In this document: in pieces, positions 51,779 through 60,642 of the stretch
Numbering within the stretch: position 1 is the first letter of the stretch
Layout: every line of letters starts with the position of its first letter
Origin: Natrinema saccharevitans
GTDB lineage: Archaea; Halobacteriota; Halobacteria; Halobacteriales; Natrialbaceae
NCBI RefSeq assembly: GCF_001953745.1
Contig: NZ_LWLN01000001.1
Coordinates: 744,001 to 808,000 of the forward strand
Length of the DNA: 64,000 bases
Reading direction: 5' to 3'
Notes under the pieces: model-generated
What the model saw: the letters and a program-made list of their open reading frames with translations, nothing else
Told to the model about the DNA's origin: nothing
The model's database searches: none
Program-made: the position numbers and the translations under genes

Positions 51779-52135
51779 TCAGAGCAGTTCGCGAACTTCC
51801 GAGTACCACATATCGTGGTAATCGACGTGGCCGACCCGGCGAGCGATGGCGACGGCCAGCGAGTGCCAGCACTTTTCGGTGGGGTCCTCGGCGTCTAAGT
51901 TGTACTCGCTGTCTTTGCAGGTACAGCCGCCGTCCTCGACGATGTACTCGTCCTCGTAGCCGACGACGATGGTAAAATCGCGATAGGCCTTCACGCGGCT
52001 CTCGCCGACCGCCTCGATGGCGCGGGCCCCGCGGTCGCCGTGGATCCGCGTGATCGCCCCGACGATCTCCGGCGTCAACTCGCCGGCCTCCTCGAGAGTC
52101 GCCTGCCACCGTTCGACGGGATTGGCCTCCGACAC
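51779..52135 (-). CDS. SWIM zinc-finger protein
   Basis: 118 aa from GTG 52135 ([20 protein letters not shown]). A C-terminal SWIM motif with the pattern C-x-C-x(n)-C-x-H is visible: [10 protein letters not shown]...[12 protein letters not shown] (~75-100). SWIM fingers bind DNA or partners in recombination and transposition proteins; here no other domain is fused. The divergent start of trm1 is 122 bp away. Longer in-frame starts reach into the trm1 gene and are unlikely. Confidence 0.75.
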   Translation of the reverse strand: MSEANPVERWQATLEEAGELTPEIVGAITRIHGDRGARAIEAVGESRVKAYRDFTIVVGYEDEYIVEDGGCTCKDSEYNLDAEDPTEKCWHSLAVAIARRVGHVDYHDMWYSEVRELL

Positions 52136-52256
52136 GTCCGTGACTGTGCGCCGAACTGTAAAATCGGTTTGGTTGTCTGCCGGCGGTCCGCCGTCTTCCC
52201 GTCGGCCGCCGGCGGGAGACCACACCGCTTTTCGCCTGCTACCTCCGAGACGTGGT

Positions 52257-53372
52257 ATGCGCGTCACCGAGGGCGGAGTCGACCTCGAGGTCCCCGGCGA
52301 GCAGACCGAGGGGATCGAGGAGGCGGTCTTCTACAACCCGCGACAGGAACTGAATCGGGACCTGACGATCGCGACGCTGCGGGCCTACCGCGAGCGCGAG
52401 GCGCGGGCCGAGACGTATCTCGACGCGATGACGGCAAGCGGCGTCCGCGGAGTCCGAGCCGCCGCCGACGGCTGGGACGTGACCTGCTGTGATATCGACG
52501 AGGAAGCGATCGCGCTCGCCGAAGAGAACCTCGAGCGAAACGACTGCGAGGGGCGGGTCGAACACCGCAACGTCAACGCCCTCATGCACGAGGAGCCGTT
52601 CGACGTGATCGATCTGGATCCATACGGGACGCCGATGCCCTTCGCCGACGCCGCGTTCGCGAACTGTCGGGACCTGGTCTGTGTCACCGCGACCGACACC
52701 GCGCCGATGTGTGGCGCACACTTCAACAGCGGCGTCCGCTCTTACTCCGCGATTCCCCGCAACACGGACTACCACGCCGAGATGGGCGTGCGGACACTCA
52801 TTTCGGCGCTGGCCCGCAGCGCGGCCCGGTTCGACGTCGGCATCGAACCGCTGCTCACCCACGCGACCAGCCACTACGTCCGGACCTACCTCGAGTTGAC
52901 CCACAAGGCCACCGCGGCCGACGCCGCGATCGACGAGTTAGGCCACCTCTATCACTGTGAAGACTGTCTCTACCGCGAGGCCGACCCCGGGCTGATCGCC
53001 GACCCGCTCGAGACCTGTCCCAACTGCGACGGCAACCGCGTCCTCGCGGCCGGTCCGGTCTGGCTCGGTCCCGTTCAGGACGCGTCGTTCGTCGGGGCGG
53101 TCCGCGACGAGATTCCCTACACGTTCGACACCGCGCCCGAGGCCCGCGAACTCTGTGACACGCTCGCGGCCGAACTCGACACGCCGACTCACTACGACCA
53201 GCACAAACTCTGTCGGAACTGGGGGTTGCCGGCCAACGCGATGGACGAGTTCCTCGCCGACCTGCGCGAGGCGGGCCACGCCGCTTCCCGGGCCCACTAC
53301 GGCGGGACGACGTTCAAAACCGACGCGAGCGTCGGGGAGATCAGGGCAGCGACGAAAGACGGTCTCGACTAG
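52257..53372 (+). CDS. trm1: tRNA (guanine-26-N2)-dimethyltransferase Trm1
   Basis: 371 aa, ATG 52257. SAM-binding start [21 protein letters not shown], the DxDPYG catalytic loop [30 protein letters not shown], and a C-terminal zinc-binding pair HCEDC and CPNC (~242-266). It makes m2,2G26 in tRNA. The TAG stop (53370-53372) is the first codon-sized piece of the second 86-bp palindromic element, so the C-terminus [13 protein letters not shown] may be intact or shortened by the insertion. Confidence 0.95.
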   Translation: MRVTEGGVDLEVPGEQTEGIEEAVFYNPRQELNRDLTIATLRAYREREARAETYLDAMTASGVRGVRAAADGWDVTCCDIDEEAIALAEENLERNDCEGRVEHRNVNALMHEEPFDVIDLDPYGTPMPFADAAFANCRDLVCVTATDTAPMCGAHFNSGVRSYSAIPRNTDYHAEMGVRTLISALARSAARFDVGIEPLLTHATSHYVRTYLELTHKATAADAAIDELGHLYHCEDCLYREADPGLIADPLETCPNCDGNRVLAAGPVWLGPVQDASFVGAVRDEIPYTFDTAPEARELCDTLAAELDTPTHYDQHKLCRNWGLPANAMDEFLADLREAGHAASRAHYGGTTFKTDASVGEIRAATKDGLD

Positions 53373-53454
53373 AGTAGCCGCTGAACGTCATTGCACACCT
53401 GATCGCACGACGGCGTTGCGATCTGTGTGTAAATCGTTTCAGCGGCTACTCTAG
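53369..53454. repeat. 86-bp palindromic intergenic element, copy 2
   Basis: Same length and layout as copy 1 (8088-8173). Arms CTAGAGTAGCCGCTGAA (53369-53385) and TTCAGCGGCTACTCTAG (53438-53454) are perfectly complementary; compared with copy 1 the T-to-G change in the left arm is matched by an A-to-C change in the right, a compensatory pair. The centre GATCGCACGAC is identical in both. It forms the trm1 stop codon. The remaining ~240 bp to the next start hold no gene, only a 14-bp imperfect direct repeat (53599-53612, 53616-53629) and a promoter. Confidence 0.9.
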
Positions 53455-53696
53455 TCCGGCGTCACCGCGCGCCGTGCGAGTCGCCGAGCGCGTCCTCACC
53501 GAGCCGTAAGCACTGATTGCCGGCGAAGCGGACGAGTCCCGTAGCGAGAATACACGAGAGACCGACCCGATCGACGCGGCGGAGCCACGACTGAACGCCA
53601 CCGACGACTGATCGTCACCAACGACTGATTGCATCGATGAACGATATGCATACGTTATATAGCCAGCTGCCGTATGTGTGTCTGGTGATAGAAACC
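53455..53696 (+). promoter_or_regulatory. Non-coding leader region with TATA box for the DUF2892-like gene
   Basis: No gene is supported in this 242-bp interval. A TATA-like TTATATA at 53655-53661 lies 36-42 bp before the ATG at 53697, giving a short leader of roughly 12-15 nt. A 14-bp imperfect direct repeat (CACCGACGACTGAT and CACCAACGACTGAT; 53599-53612, 53616-53629) has 17-bp spacing. Confidence 0.5.
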
Positions 53697-53978
53697 ATGG
53701 AAAAAAACGTCGGTGGATACGACCGCAGGACTCGACTCCTCGTCGGCCCGGTGCTACTGGTCGTCGGGATCGCCGCCCTCGCTGGATTGTTCTCGATCGC
53801 TGCCGGAACTCTCGGGATCGTACTCGCCGGCCTCGCACTCGTCGTCGGGGCGGTGCTGACGATCACGGCTCGCACGCAGCAGTGCCCGATGAACTCGATG
53901 CTCGGTCGCAACACCTACCGCGAACGGCCCCGCTCGGAGACGGAGACCGACGACCGGCAGGCCGGTCGACCCAGCTGA
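53697..53978 (+). CDS. DUF2892/YgaP-like small membrane protein
   Basis: 93 aa, ATG 53697. KNVGGYDRRTRLLVGPVLLVVGIAALAG followed by a second helix (AGTLGIVLAGLALVVGAVLTITA) and CPMNSMLG is the pattern of DUF2892 (YgaP transmembrane-type) proteins, where the two helices form a dimer in the membrane. Fused rhodanese domains are absent here. Function unknown; a conserved Cys in QQCPMNSMLG may react with sulphur species as in relatives (inference). Confidence 0.75.
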   Translation: MEKNVGGYDRRTRLLVGPVLLVVGIAALAGLFSIAAGTLGIVLAGLALVVGAVLTITARTQQCPMNSMLGRNTYRERPRSETETDDRQAGRPS

Positions 53979-54202
53979 TCCGATTTTTACCGCGGCGTTG
54001 TACTGTCACTGAGCCGGTGCTACAGTCGAGGGGCCGACCCGAGGTCGACGCGACTCCAGCCGGCACCGTGGGGCCTGACCGACCCGATGGGCCGTTTTCT
54101 GACGGCTGGCCAGCGGTCGGAACGGCTGCGAAAGCGATCTCATCCGCGTCATCAGCGTGTCGACAGCGCGACTCCGGATACTCCACCGGGCTCCGACGCT
54201 GT

Positions 54203-54403
54203 TCACTCGAGGTCGGCGTAGAGGCGAACGAGCCCGCACTCGGGACAACAAACGCCCTGTACGTTCGCCGTGTTCCGGATCCCCACCTTGCCTAACAGCC
54301 CGTCACGTTTTCCGGTCGTGATCGACAGCCGCATCCCCTCGGTATCGCGGACCGCCGTTTCCTCCATCGTCACGCCACAGTCGGGACAGCGTCGTTGCTC
54401 CAT
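54203..54403 (-). CDS. Small zinc-ribbon protein
   Basis: 66 aa, ATG 54403. Two CxxC pairs: CPDCGVTM (~6-9) and CCPECGLVRLYADLE (~53-57), with basic and hydrophobic residues between (LSITTGKRDGLLGKVGI). This is a single zinc ribbon of the kind found in nucleic-acid-binding or scaffold proteins of haloarchaea. An upstream ATG at 54427 is less likely. It lies between two ~210-220-bp spacers with no other recognisable feature. Confidence 0.65.
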   Translation of the reverse strand: MEQRRCPDCGVTMEETAVRDTEGMRLSITTGKRDGLLGKVGIRNTANVQGVCCPECGLVRLYADLE

Positions 54404-54616
54404 GCGATGGCGTTGGATCGCCGACACAAAGAACTTCGTCGTCTCCCCGGATCGCGTGGGACCGCGGTGCTGTCGGGCCGGCCCGTTCGAAACCGACTGC
54501 TACGGGATCCCGGATCGGGCCAAGCCGAAAGTATGGCCGGTCCGTCTGGACGTAACAACCCGTTGGGTACCTGTGGCGAGTAATTACATATTGGGCGCCA
54601 TCTCGAACGGCGAGTC

Positions 54617-55921
54617 GTGATCGATCGGGGACGAGGGGTGGCACTGACGAAGCGAGTCCTTCGACTCGCGAAGGCCCAGCAGTTGACGCTGCTGGCGGCC
54701 GGCGTCGCCTTCTACGGCTTTCTCTCTCTGGTGCCGCTAATGTTGCTGGCGCTCGGGCTTGCGGCGTCGATCGGCGGCGAGGCGCTCGCGGACCGCCTCT
54801 CGGCGGCCGCGACCGACATCCTCACGGTGCAGGCCCAGACGCTGCTGGCCGACGCCGTCACGGACGAAACGGGTCGGCGCGGGGCGACCGTCGCCGGCAT
54901 CCTCGGCCTGCTGTGGGGCTCGAGCCGCGTCCTCCGAGGGCTCGACCGCGCCTTCTCGCAGGTCTACGGGACGGTCGGCGAGAAGTCGCTGCTCGATACG
55001 ATCTGGGACGCGACGATCGTCTCGATCGCCATCGCGGCCGGCCTCGCGATACTGGGTGCGCTCGAGCTGGTCGTTCGGTTCCTGCCGGGGCTCGAGGTGT
55101 CGATCGCGGTCGCGGTCGTGGGACAGCTGTTCGTCGTGCTGGGGTTGTTCGTTACCTTTCTCCCGCTGTACGTGATCTTCCCGGACGCGAACGTCGGGAT
55201 CCGTGAGGCCGCGCCGGGGACGGTCATCGCCGCTGTCGGCTGGTTCGTCCTGAGTCGCACGTTCTCGCTGTACGCTGGCTTGCTCTCCGAGTACGCGGTC
55301 TACGGCGCACTGGGGGCCGTCTTCCTCGTCCTCGTCTGGCTGTACGTCGGCGCGATCATCCTCGTCTTCGCGGCGGTGGTCAACGCGGTACTCGCCGACC
55401 GTGAACTGGATCGGCAGCTACAAAGTCCCGGCCGACGACAGATTCCGACAGAAGCGATGACCGACGACGCCACGGGCGCCGACGAGGGAGCCACGGACCG
55501 CGCCAGCGACCGCGCACGCGAATCGAGCGCGAGCGCCCGAACCCGCGATCGAGCCGACGATCCGGCGGCGCTGCGCGAGGAGATCGAGCGACTCCGCGAT
55601 CGCGTCGACGACTTCGAGTCCGACGTCGAGGACCGCACCGTCAGGAAAGAGTCCCTCGAGAGCGAGTTGAAACGCTACGTCCGCCGTCGGGTCCGGCGCG
55701 GCCACGCCCGCGACTGGGGGCCGTACCTCGTCTTGCTCTACGGGACGGCGATGTCGATCGGCGCGTTCTACTTCCTCGAGGGATTCGTCGCGATCCTCGC
55801 GATGATCGTGGTCTGGACCTCGACGCTCGGGCTCTACGTCCTGATGGTCCTGATCGGCTTCGGGATCTCCCTGCTCGGACTGCCCGGTCGGCTCCGCGAC
55901 GCGGTCGGCGACCGCCGATAG
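54617..55921 (+). CDS. YihY/virulence-factor-BrkB family membrane protein
   Basis: 434 aa from GTG 54617. Residues ~20-260 follow the YihY pattern: LLAAGVAFYGFLSLVPLMLLALGL, LWGSSRVLRGLDRAFSQVYG, FLPLYVIFPDANVGIREAAPG and EYAVYGALGAVFLVLVWLYVGAIILVFAA, six helices. A hydrophilic, Arg/Asp-rich linker with a probable coiled coil (ALREEIERLRDRVDDFESDVEDRTVRKESLESELKR split over ~315-355) is followed by two further helices. Earlier names such as ribonuclease BN came from a mix-up and are not supported by sequence. Its stop adjoins the stop of the convergent hydrolase gene (TAG-CTA). Confidence 0.8.
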   Translation: MIDRGRGVALTKRVLRLAKAQQLTLLAAGVAFYGFLSLVPLMLLALGLAASIGGEALADRLSAAATDILTVQAQTLLADAVTDETGRRGATVAGILGLLWGSSRVLRGLDRAFSQVYGTVGEKSLLDTIWDATIVSIAIAAGLAILGALELVVRFLPGLEVSIAVAVVGQLFVVLGLFVTFLPLYVIFPDANVGIREAAPGTVIAAVGWFVLSRTFSLYAGLLSEYAVYGALGAVFLVLVWLYVGAIILVFAAVVNAVLADRELDRQLQSPGRRQIPTEAMTDDATGADEGATDRASDRARESSASARTRDRADDPAALREEIERLRDRVDDFESDVEDRTVRKESLESELKRYVRRRVRRGHARDWGPYLVLLYGTAMSIGAFYFLEGFVAILAMIVVWTSTLGLYVLMVLIGFGISLLGLPGRLRDAVGDRR

Positions 55922-56716
55922 CTACCGAACGCGAGCGGTCTGCCGGACGAACCGTCGCACCCGTTCCGTGTACGTCTCGGGTCGGTAGAGGTTACAGATG
56001 TGGCCGGCTCCCGCCAGCACTTCGACCCGACCGTCCCGGGCCGCGGCGGCGTGATCGCGCTCGCCCCGGCGCATGAGTTTGTCGTTCTCGCCGTTGAGTA
56101 GCAGCGTCGAGCCCGGGTACGTCGAGAGCGCAGCCCGAACGTCGCGACCGGCGACGTCCGGCCCCGCGTCGCCGAACTGTTCGGGATAGAAGCCGGCGTC
56201 GATGATCTCGCGCTCGATATCGGGCGCGAGATCGCGCTGTCGAACCCAGCGGGCGGCGAGTTTCTCGACGGCCCGCTTCCCGAGGTCGGGCTTGGTCAGC
56301 AGTCGCGCGACGCCGCCAGTCACCCGCGTGCCGAGTTCCATCGCGTTCACCGGGTTCGCGCTGCTGCCCGACAGCACCAGCCCGTCGACCGTTCCGGGAT
56401 GGCGGTAGGCGTACTCCGTCGCCGCGTAGCCGCCCAGCGAGAGCCCGACGAGCGTCGCCGAGCCGTCGGTGTGGCGGTCCACGACCTCCTCGAGGACGTC
56501 GATCGCCGGCTCCGTCCGGAACGGCTCGCCCGCGCGGGTGCCGTGGCCCGGTAAATCGGGCGCGACGGTGTGATACTCCTCGGAAAGCGCTCGCGTCTGG
56601 GGAAGCCACATCTTCCGGGTGAACATCGCGCCGTGTACGAACACGATCGAGTCGGCGTCCGACGGGCCGGCGACGTCGACGCCGGCCCCGTCGGCTCCCT
56701 CGCCTGTCCAGTCCAT
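55922..56716 (-). CDS. Alpha/beta hydrolase
   Basis: 264 aa, ATG 56716. Oxyanion loop and first strands IVFVHGAMFTRKMWLPQ, DLPGHGTRAG, nucleophile elbow LVGLSLGGYAATEYAY (Ser ~93), acid region LLLNGENDKLM and final His in LAGAGHICNLYRP. This is the canonical catalytic triad of a soluble esterase/lipase/C-C hydrolase. Substrate unknown. No neighbour in the same direction suggests a pathway. Confidence 0.85.
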   Translation of the reverse strand: MDWTGEGADGAGVDVAGPSDADSIVFVHGAMFTRKMWLPQTRALSEEYHTVAPDLPGHGTRAGEPFRTEPAIDVLEEVVDRHTDGSATLVGLSLGGYAATEYAYRHPGTVDGLVLSGSSANPVNAMELGTRVTGGVARLLTKPDLGKRAVEKLAARWVRQRDLAPDIEREIIDAGFYPEQFGDAGPDVAGRDVRAALSTYPGSTLLLNGENDKLMRRGERDHAAAARDGRVEVLAGAGHICNLYRPETYTERVRRFVRQTARVR

Positions 56717-56929
56717 GCCGGTGAGCGTATCACGAGAGCGACCTTAGTGGTCCGCCCGGCCCATTACGGCGACGGCGGACGGGAAAGGCAGTTTCCGGCC
56801 CGCCTGCGTCGGTTCCGGTGCCGACGTTGTTCCCCTCGCAGGCCGGGACGATCGGCTCAGAACGGCGGCCGAGACGATCTTCGCCCGCAGCGAGCGCGCA
56901 CTCGAGCGGGCGCGTGACCGCTCCGTCGC

Positions 56930-57226
56930 TTACTCATCCCGGCCGTCGTCGATCTCGGAACCGGCATCGGAGTCCGGTTCCGTCGGCAGCTCACCCTCGA
57001 GCCGGACCGCGTCGGGAGTGATCTCACGGACCGAGTTCCGGCCCAACGCGACGCGATACCGGAATCCTTTCTCCCAGCCGAGCGAGGATGTGATCGACTC
57101 GACGGCCGACGGATCCGGCTTGACGTGAGCGACGTCTCCCTCGACCGCCGCGACGACGCCGACGGTCTCGCCGGTTGCGTTCTCGACGGGTTTGCCGACG
57201 TCGTCGTCGGAAAAGACGGCGCACAT
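56930..57226 (-). CDS. PRC-barrel-like hypothetical protein
   Basis: 98 aa, ATG 57226. The first ~70 residues, DVGKPVENATGETVGVVAAVEGDVAHVKPDP, resemble a small beta-barrel (PRC-like) domain with a Gly-rich turn; a short strand RYRVALGRNSVREITPDAVRLEG and an acidic tail follow. Similar small proteins are widespread in haloarchaea. It may bind RNA or regulatory partners, but no evidence from context. Confidence 0.6.
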   Translation of the reverse strand: MCAVFSDDDVGKPVENATGETVGVVAAVEGDVAHVKPDPSAVESITSSLGWEKGFRYRVALGRNSVREITPDAVRLEGELPTEPDSDAGSEIDDGRDE

Positions 57227-57381
57227 ACCTCCGCTACCGCGACTCGCAATAAGTCGGTAGCGCCTGCAATGGCCGGTCGGTGATCGGCGGGACGGTCGAT
57301 CGGGGACGGTTCGTCGTCAGTCGATCGGAACCGAAACGGCGTGCCGACGGCTCGAAAGCGGATCGAATTCCAGTCTCGCGC

Positions 57382-57996
57382 TCACTCGTCGTCCGCGTCC
57401 CCGCGCTCGAGTTGGTCGCCGCCGAATTCGTCGTCGCTCTCGATGCGGGAGGCCTGGGGCCCGCTCTGGTCCTGATACTTCGAGCCCCGCTCGCTCCCGT
57501 AGGGCCGGTCGGCCGCGGTCTTGAGTTCGGTGAAGGTGAGCTGGGAGATCCGCATGCCGGGTGTGAGCGCGACGGGTGCAGAGCCCAGGTTCGACAACTC
57601 GAGGGTGATCTGGCCGCGATAGCCGGGGTCACAGAGGCCGGCGGTGGCGTGGACGACGACCGCGAGCCGGCCCAGCGAGGACCGGCCCTCGACGTGGGCG
57701 ATCAGGTCGTCCGGGATCTCGACGCGCTCGTGGGTCGTTCCCAGCACGAAGTCGCCGGGATGGAGGATGAAGTCGTCGTCCTCGTCGACGACGGTCTCGG
57801 AGACGTACTCCTCGACCTCTCGCTCGGAGTTGGGGTGAATACAGGGGATGTTCGTCCGCTGGAACTCCAGAAACTCCCGGCCCAGTCGGAGGTCGACGCT
57901 CGCGGGCTGGATCTGTAGTTCCGGGTCATCTAACGGCTCGACGACGAGGTCGCCGGCCTCGAGTCGGTCGAGGATGTCCGCGTCGGAGAGGATCAT
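57382..57996 (-). CDS. dcd: dCTP deaminase
   Basis: 204 aa, ATG 57996 (a further ATG at 58020 adds an unconserved octapeptide). Family motifs: [68 protein letters not shown], and the C-terminal [19 protein letters not shown] with the loop that closes the active site. It deaminates dCTP to dUTP in dTMP biosynthesis. Located next to DNA-precursor-independent genes, so probably monocistronic. Confidence 0.93.
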   Translation of the reverse strand: MILSDADILDRLEAGDLVVEPLDDPELQIQPASVDLRLGREFLEFQRTNIPCIHPNSEREVEEYVSETVVDEDDDFILHPGDFVLGTTHERVEIPDDLIAHVEGRSSLGRLAVVVHATAGLCDPGYRGQITLELSNLGSAPVALTPGMRISQLTFTELKTAADRPYGSERGSKYQDQSGPQASRIESDDEFGGDQLERGDADDE

Positions 57997-58198
57997 ATCG
58001 AGAGGGAGCGAACACGGCACCCTAAAGTCCTCGGTCCGCCGTCGCTCGCGGCGCGGTCCCGGTCCGGTCTCCCGGTGATGGCGGCCCTCGACCGAGTCAA
58101 CGGCTTACATGATTTATGATGTTGATACAATTCAAGCGCCTGTAACCCGCGGACGGACGGCCTAACCGATTATAACGCTGTACGATGAAGGGGGGTCC

Positions 58199-59014
58199 AT
58201 GAGCGGGAGGCGGGGCCGATTCAACGGGGACGCGGAAGTGCTACACCAGCGGGCTGTCAGGGTTCCGCTCCCCGATCTCGAGGCCGAGCGGGTGTTTCAC
58301 GAGAACATGCTGACGATCGCGGCCGCGCTGGAGCGGAAGGCGGACCTGCTTGCCGATCCCGAAGTGACGGTGTTAGACGCCTACGAGGCACAGTTCGACC
58401 ACGCCGCCGAGAGCTTCGAGCGGCGACTTCGACGGATCGTCGGCGACGATTACAAGGCGGTCGCACGGGCGTATCATCGGGGGGACCGCGACGACCGCAT
58501 CGGTGCGATCGCCGCGTACTACCTCGAGGGGGCCTGGCGCGCCCAACAGCAGGCCACGATCACGGACATGCTGTACGTCCCGCTGGTCCTCCGGTATCCG
58601 GACAGTTTCACGGTCAACATCCGCTTTGCCAGCGGACACGAGACGACCGAGGCGATTCGATACGAGTCGCCCGAACACTCCACGGAAGACCTCGACGAGG
58701 AGTACGCCGAGACCTACTACGACGAGAGCTACTACTCCCAGCGGCGGGCGGCGTCGTATCTCGAGCAGGGGGCCGAGATCATCCGCGAGGAGTTTCCCGA
58801 TCCCGACGAGACCCCCCGCGAGGAACGGGAGTACGGCGGTTTCGTCTCGGCGAGCGGCCGCCGGGGATCGGTGTTCTCGGCGATGATCGCGCGGGTCGAG
58901 CCCGATCCCGGCCGGTTCTCGGAGCCGGTCGACGAACCGATGCTGGTCGAGGCGGGGCCCGAGGCGAGACGAACGGAACGGGAGTACTTCCGCGAGAGCG
59001 AGGTCGTTCACTGA
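58199..59014 (+). CDS. Haloarchaeal hypothetical protein (nucleic-acid context unknown)
   Basis: 271 aa, ATG 58199. A long helical N-terminal region ([43 protein letters not shown] split over ~35-80) is followed by an aromatic-rich stretch ([21 protein letters not shown]) and a glycine-bearing block ([17 protein letters not shown]). No transmembrane segment. TATA-like ATTATAACG at 58168-58176 is about 25-30 bp before the start. I do not recognise a family; it looks like a conserved cytoplasmic protein. Confidence 0.6.
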   Translation: MSGRRGRFNGDAEVLHQRAVRVPLPDLEAERVFHENMLTIAAALERKADLLADPEVTVLDAYEAQFDHAAESFERRLRRIVGDDYKAVARAYHRGDRDDRIGAIAAYYLEGAWRAQQQATITDMLYVPLVLRYPDSFTVNIRFASGHETTEAIRYESPEHSTEDLDEEYAETYYDESYYSQRRAASYLEQGAEIIREEFPDPDETPREEREYGGFVSASGRRGSVFSAMIARVEPDPGRFSEPVDEPMLVEAGPEARRTEREYFRESEVVH

Positions 59015-59082
59015 CGGCTCGTCGGCGTCCGTCGCAGCGATCGATAGGTACCGCTAAAGGCGTCGGCGTCCTCGAGTCGGCC

Positions 59083-59421
59083 ATGAAACAGGCCATCGTC
59101 GCTCGGACGGACGTCGGAATGGGACAGGGAAAGCTCGCCGCACAGGTCGCCCACGCGTCGCTGTCGGCCTACGAGAACGCCGACCGGCAACTACGAGACC
59201 AGTGGAAGGAGGGCGGCCAGAAGAAGATCGTCCTGAAAGGCGAGAGCGAACGGCAACTGCACGAACTCTCCGAAATCGCCGAGCAGGCGGGGATTCCGAA
59301 CGCCCTCGTTCGGGACGCCGGCCACACCCAGCTCGAGCCGGGGACCGTCACCGCGCTGGCGGTCGGTCCGGCGGCGGACGACCGCGTCGACAGCGTGACC
59401 GGCGAGCTGTCGCTGTTTTGA
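59083..59421 (+). CDS. pth2: Peptidyl-tRNA hydrolase, Pth2 type
   Basis: 112 aa, ATG 59083. [26 protein letters not shown] is the Pth2 signature start (the conserved Lys and Asp that contact peptidyl-tRNA), and [42 protein letters not shown], with its D-x-G-x-T-x-x-x-P-G, closes the active site. The family cleaves stalled peptidyl-tRNA. Size (~110-115 aa) is normal for archaea. It precedes the EamA gene, which is on the other strand (3 bp between stops). Confidence 0.95.
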   Translation: MKQAIVARTDVGMGQGKLAAQVAHASLSAYENADRQLRDQWKEGGQKKIVLKGESERQLHELSEIAEQAGIPNALVRDAGHTQLEPGTVTALAVGPAADDRVDSVTGELSLF

Positions 59422-59424
59422 CCG

Positions 59425-60504
59425 TCAATCGGAGCGGTAGCCGCGGGGTTCGTCCCTGACCGGGGTTTCGTCGTCGGGCAGCCGCGGGTCGGGGGTGAGC
59501 CGCTCGCGCAGCGAGCGGAGATCGACCGACTTACTGCCGAGTACCGCGAAGCCGGCGAAGATCGTCAGGAAGCCGGCGATCGCCGGCGCGTCGATCGTCT
59601 CTCCCAGCAGCGCCCAGCCCCCCAGCGTCGAGACGACGGGCACGACGTAGAAGATCAGGTTCGCGCGGATCGCGCCGGCCGTGTCGATCAGGCCGAAGTA
59701 GGCGATGTAGGCGAGGACGCCCGCGAAGACGCTGACGTAGCCAAGCGCCGCGACCGCCTCGAGGCTCCAGTCGATCGTGGCCGCCGACTCGCCGCCCGTC
59801 CAGGCCAGCAGGTGACACAGCGCGGCGGCGAAGGGCAGCCCCCAGGCGACCCGGACCGTACTCGAGAGGTCGCTGTCGGCTCGGCGGATCAGCACGGCCC
59901 CGAGCGCGGCGGCGATCGCGCCGACGAAGAGGATGCCCTTGCCGACGGCACCGCCCAGCAGGTTCGCGGGGTCGGGGCTGACCACGAGACCGACTCCGAG
60001 CAGGCCCAGACCCAGCCCGGCCGCGCCGCGAGCGGAGAGGCGCTCGTCCGAGAGGAAGAACGCGGCGAAGATCGGCGTCATGATGGGGTTGAGACTGTAC
60101 ATGATCGAGCCCACCGCGCTGGTGACGTACTGCTGGCCGACGAACAGCAAGGCGTTGGTCAGCCCGATCGCGAGGACGCCGGTCGCGAGGACGGCTCCGA
60201 CGTCGCCGCGGGTTCGGGGCAACAGGTCGGCCCGCGAGGTCGTCAGTCCGACGTAGGTGAGCATGATGACCGCGGCCACGTCGAACCGGAGCGCGACGAA
60301 CAGCAGAGGCGGGAAGTACGCGAGCCCGGCCTTCGCGGCGACGAACGTACCGCCGAAGAACAGGCTCGAGAGGGCGAAGAAGACGGCGGTACGACGCGCT
60401 ACCACGGCGTCGCCGCCTCCGTGCGAACCGCGTTCGTCGACCCGAATTCGGGCGACGCGCGAAGAGTGGAAATCATCGTACTCGGACGTACGAGCGGCGG
60501 CCAT
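59425..60504 (-). CDS. EamA (DMT) family transporter
   Basis: 359 aa from ATG 60504. The ten-helix EamA pattern: FFALSSLFFGGTFVAAKAGL near TM1, IMYSLNPIMTPIFAAFFLSDERL in the first EamA repeat and LIFYVVPVVSTLGGWALLGETI in the second. A hydrophilic N-terminal extension of ~30 residues (MAAARTSEYDDFHSS ...) precedes TM1. Substrate unknown (family: metabolite exporters). Head-to-head with a FilR1-type regulator gene (138 bp), with a palindrome over this gene's start region, so it is the probable target of that regulator. Confidence 0.85.
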   Translation of the reverse strand: MAAARTSEYDDFHSSRVARIRVDERGSHGGGDAVVARRTAVFFALSSLFFGGTFVAAKAGLAYFPPLLFVALRFDVAAVIMLTYVGLTTSRADLLPRTRGDVGAVLATGVLAIGLTNALLFVGQQYVTSAVGSIMYSLNPIMTPIFAAFFLSDERLSARGAAGLGLGLLGVGLVVSPDPANLLGGAVGKGILFVGAIAAALGAVLIRRADSDLSSTVRVAWGLPFAAALCHLLAWTGGESAATIDWSLEAVAALGYVSVFAGVLAYIAYFGLIDTAGAIRANLIFYVVPVVSTLGGWALLGETIDAPAIAGFLTIFAGFAVLGSKSVDLRSLRERLTPDPRLPDDETPVRDEPRGYRSD

Positions 60505-60642
60505 ATAGTTTCGTTTAGAAACTATTTCATAGTAAGAAATCAGAGCGGGCCGGGAAAGGGACAGTCGACGCGACACCCGCGCGGGCCGTGAAACGGTTTC
60601 ACGGTGCGAAAACGGTTTGGTCTCGGCCCGGAGAGGAGACGT
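60505..60642. promoter_or_regulatory. Divergent promoter region with tandem palindromic operators
   Basis: Close to the EamA start lie TAGTTTC-GTTTA-GAAACTA (60506-60524) and ATTTC-ATAGTAA-GAAAT (60524-60540), both perfect inverted repeats. Near the regulator start lies CCGTGAAACGGTTTCACGG (60586-60604), a perfect 19-bp palindrome, and the core AAACGGTTT is repeated 19 bp away (60610-60618), about two DNA turns later. The layout suggests a regulator that binds to both sides, controlling EamA and itself. Confidence 0.65.

Noticed and set aside
54617-55921. Ribonuclease BN
   Set aside because: That name for YihY-family proteins came from a database error; the sequence is an integral membrane protein.
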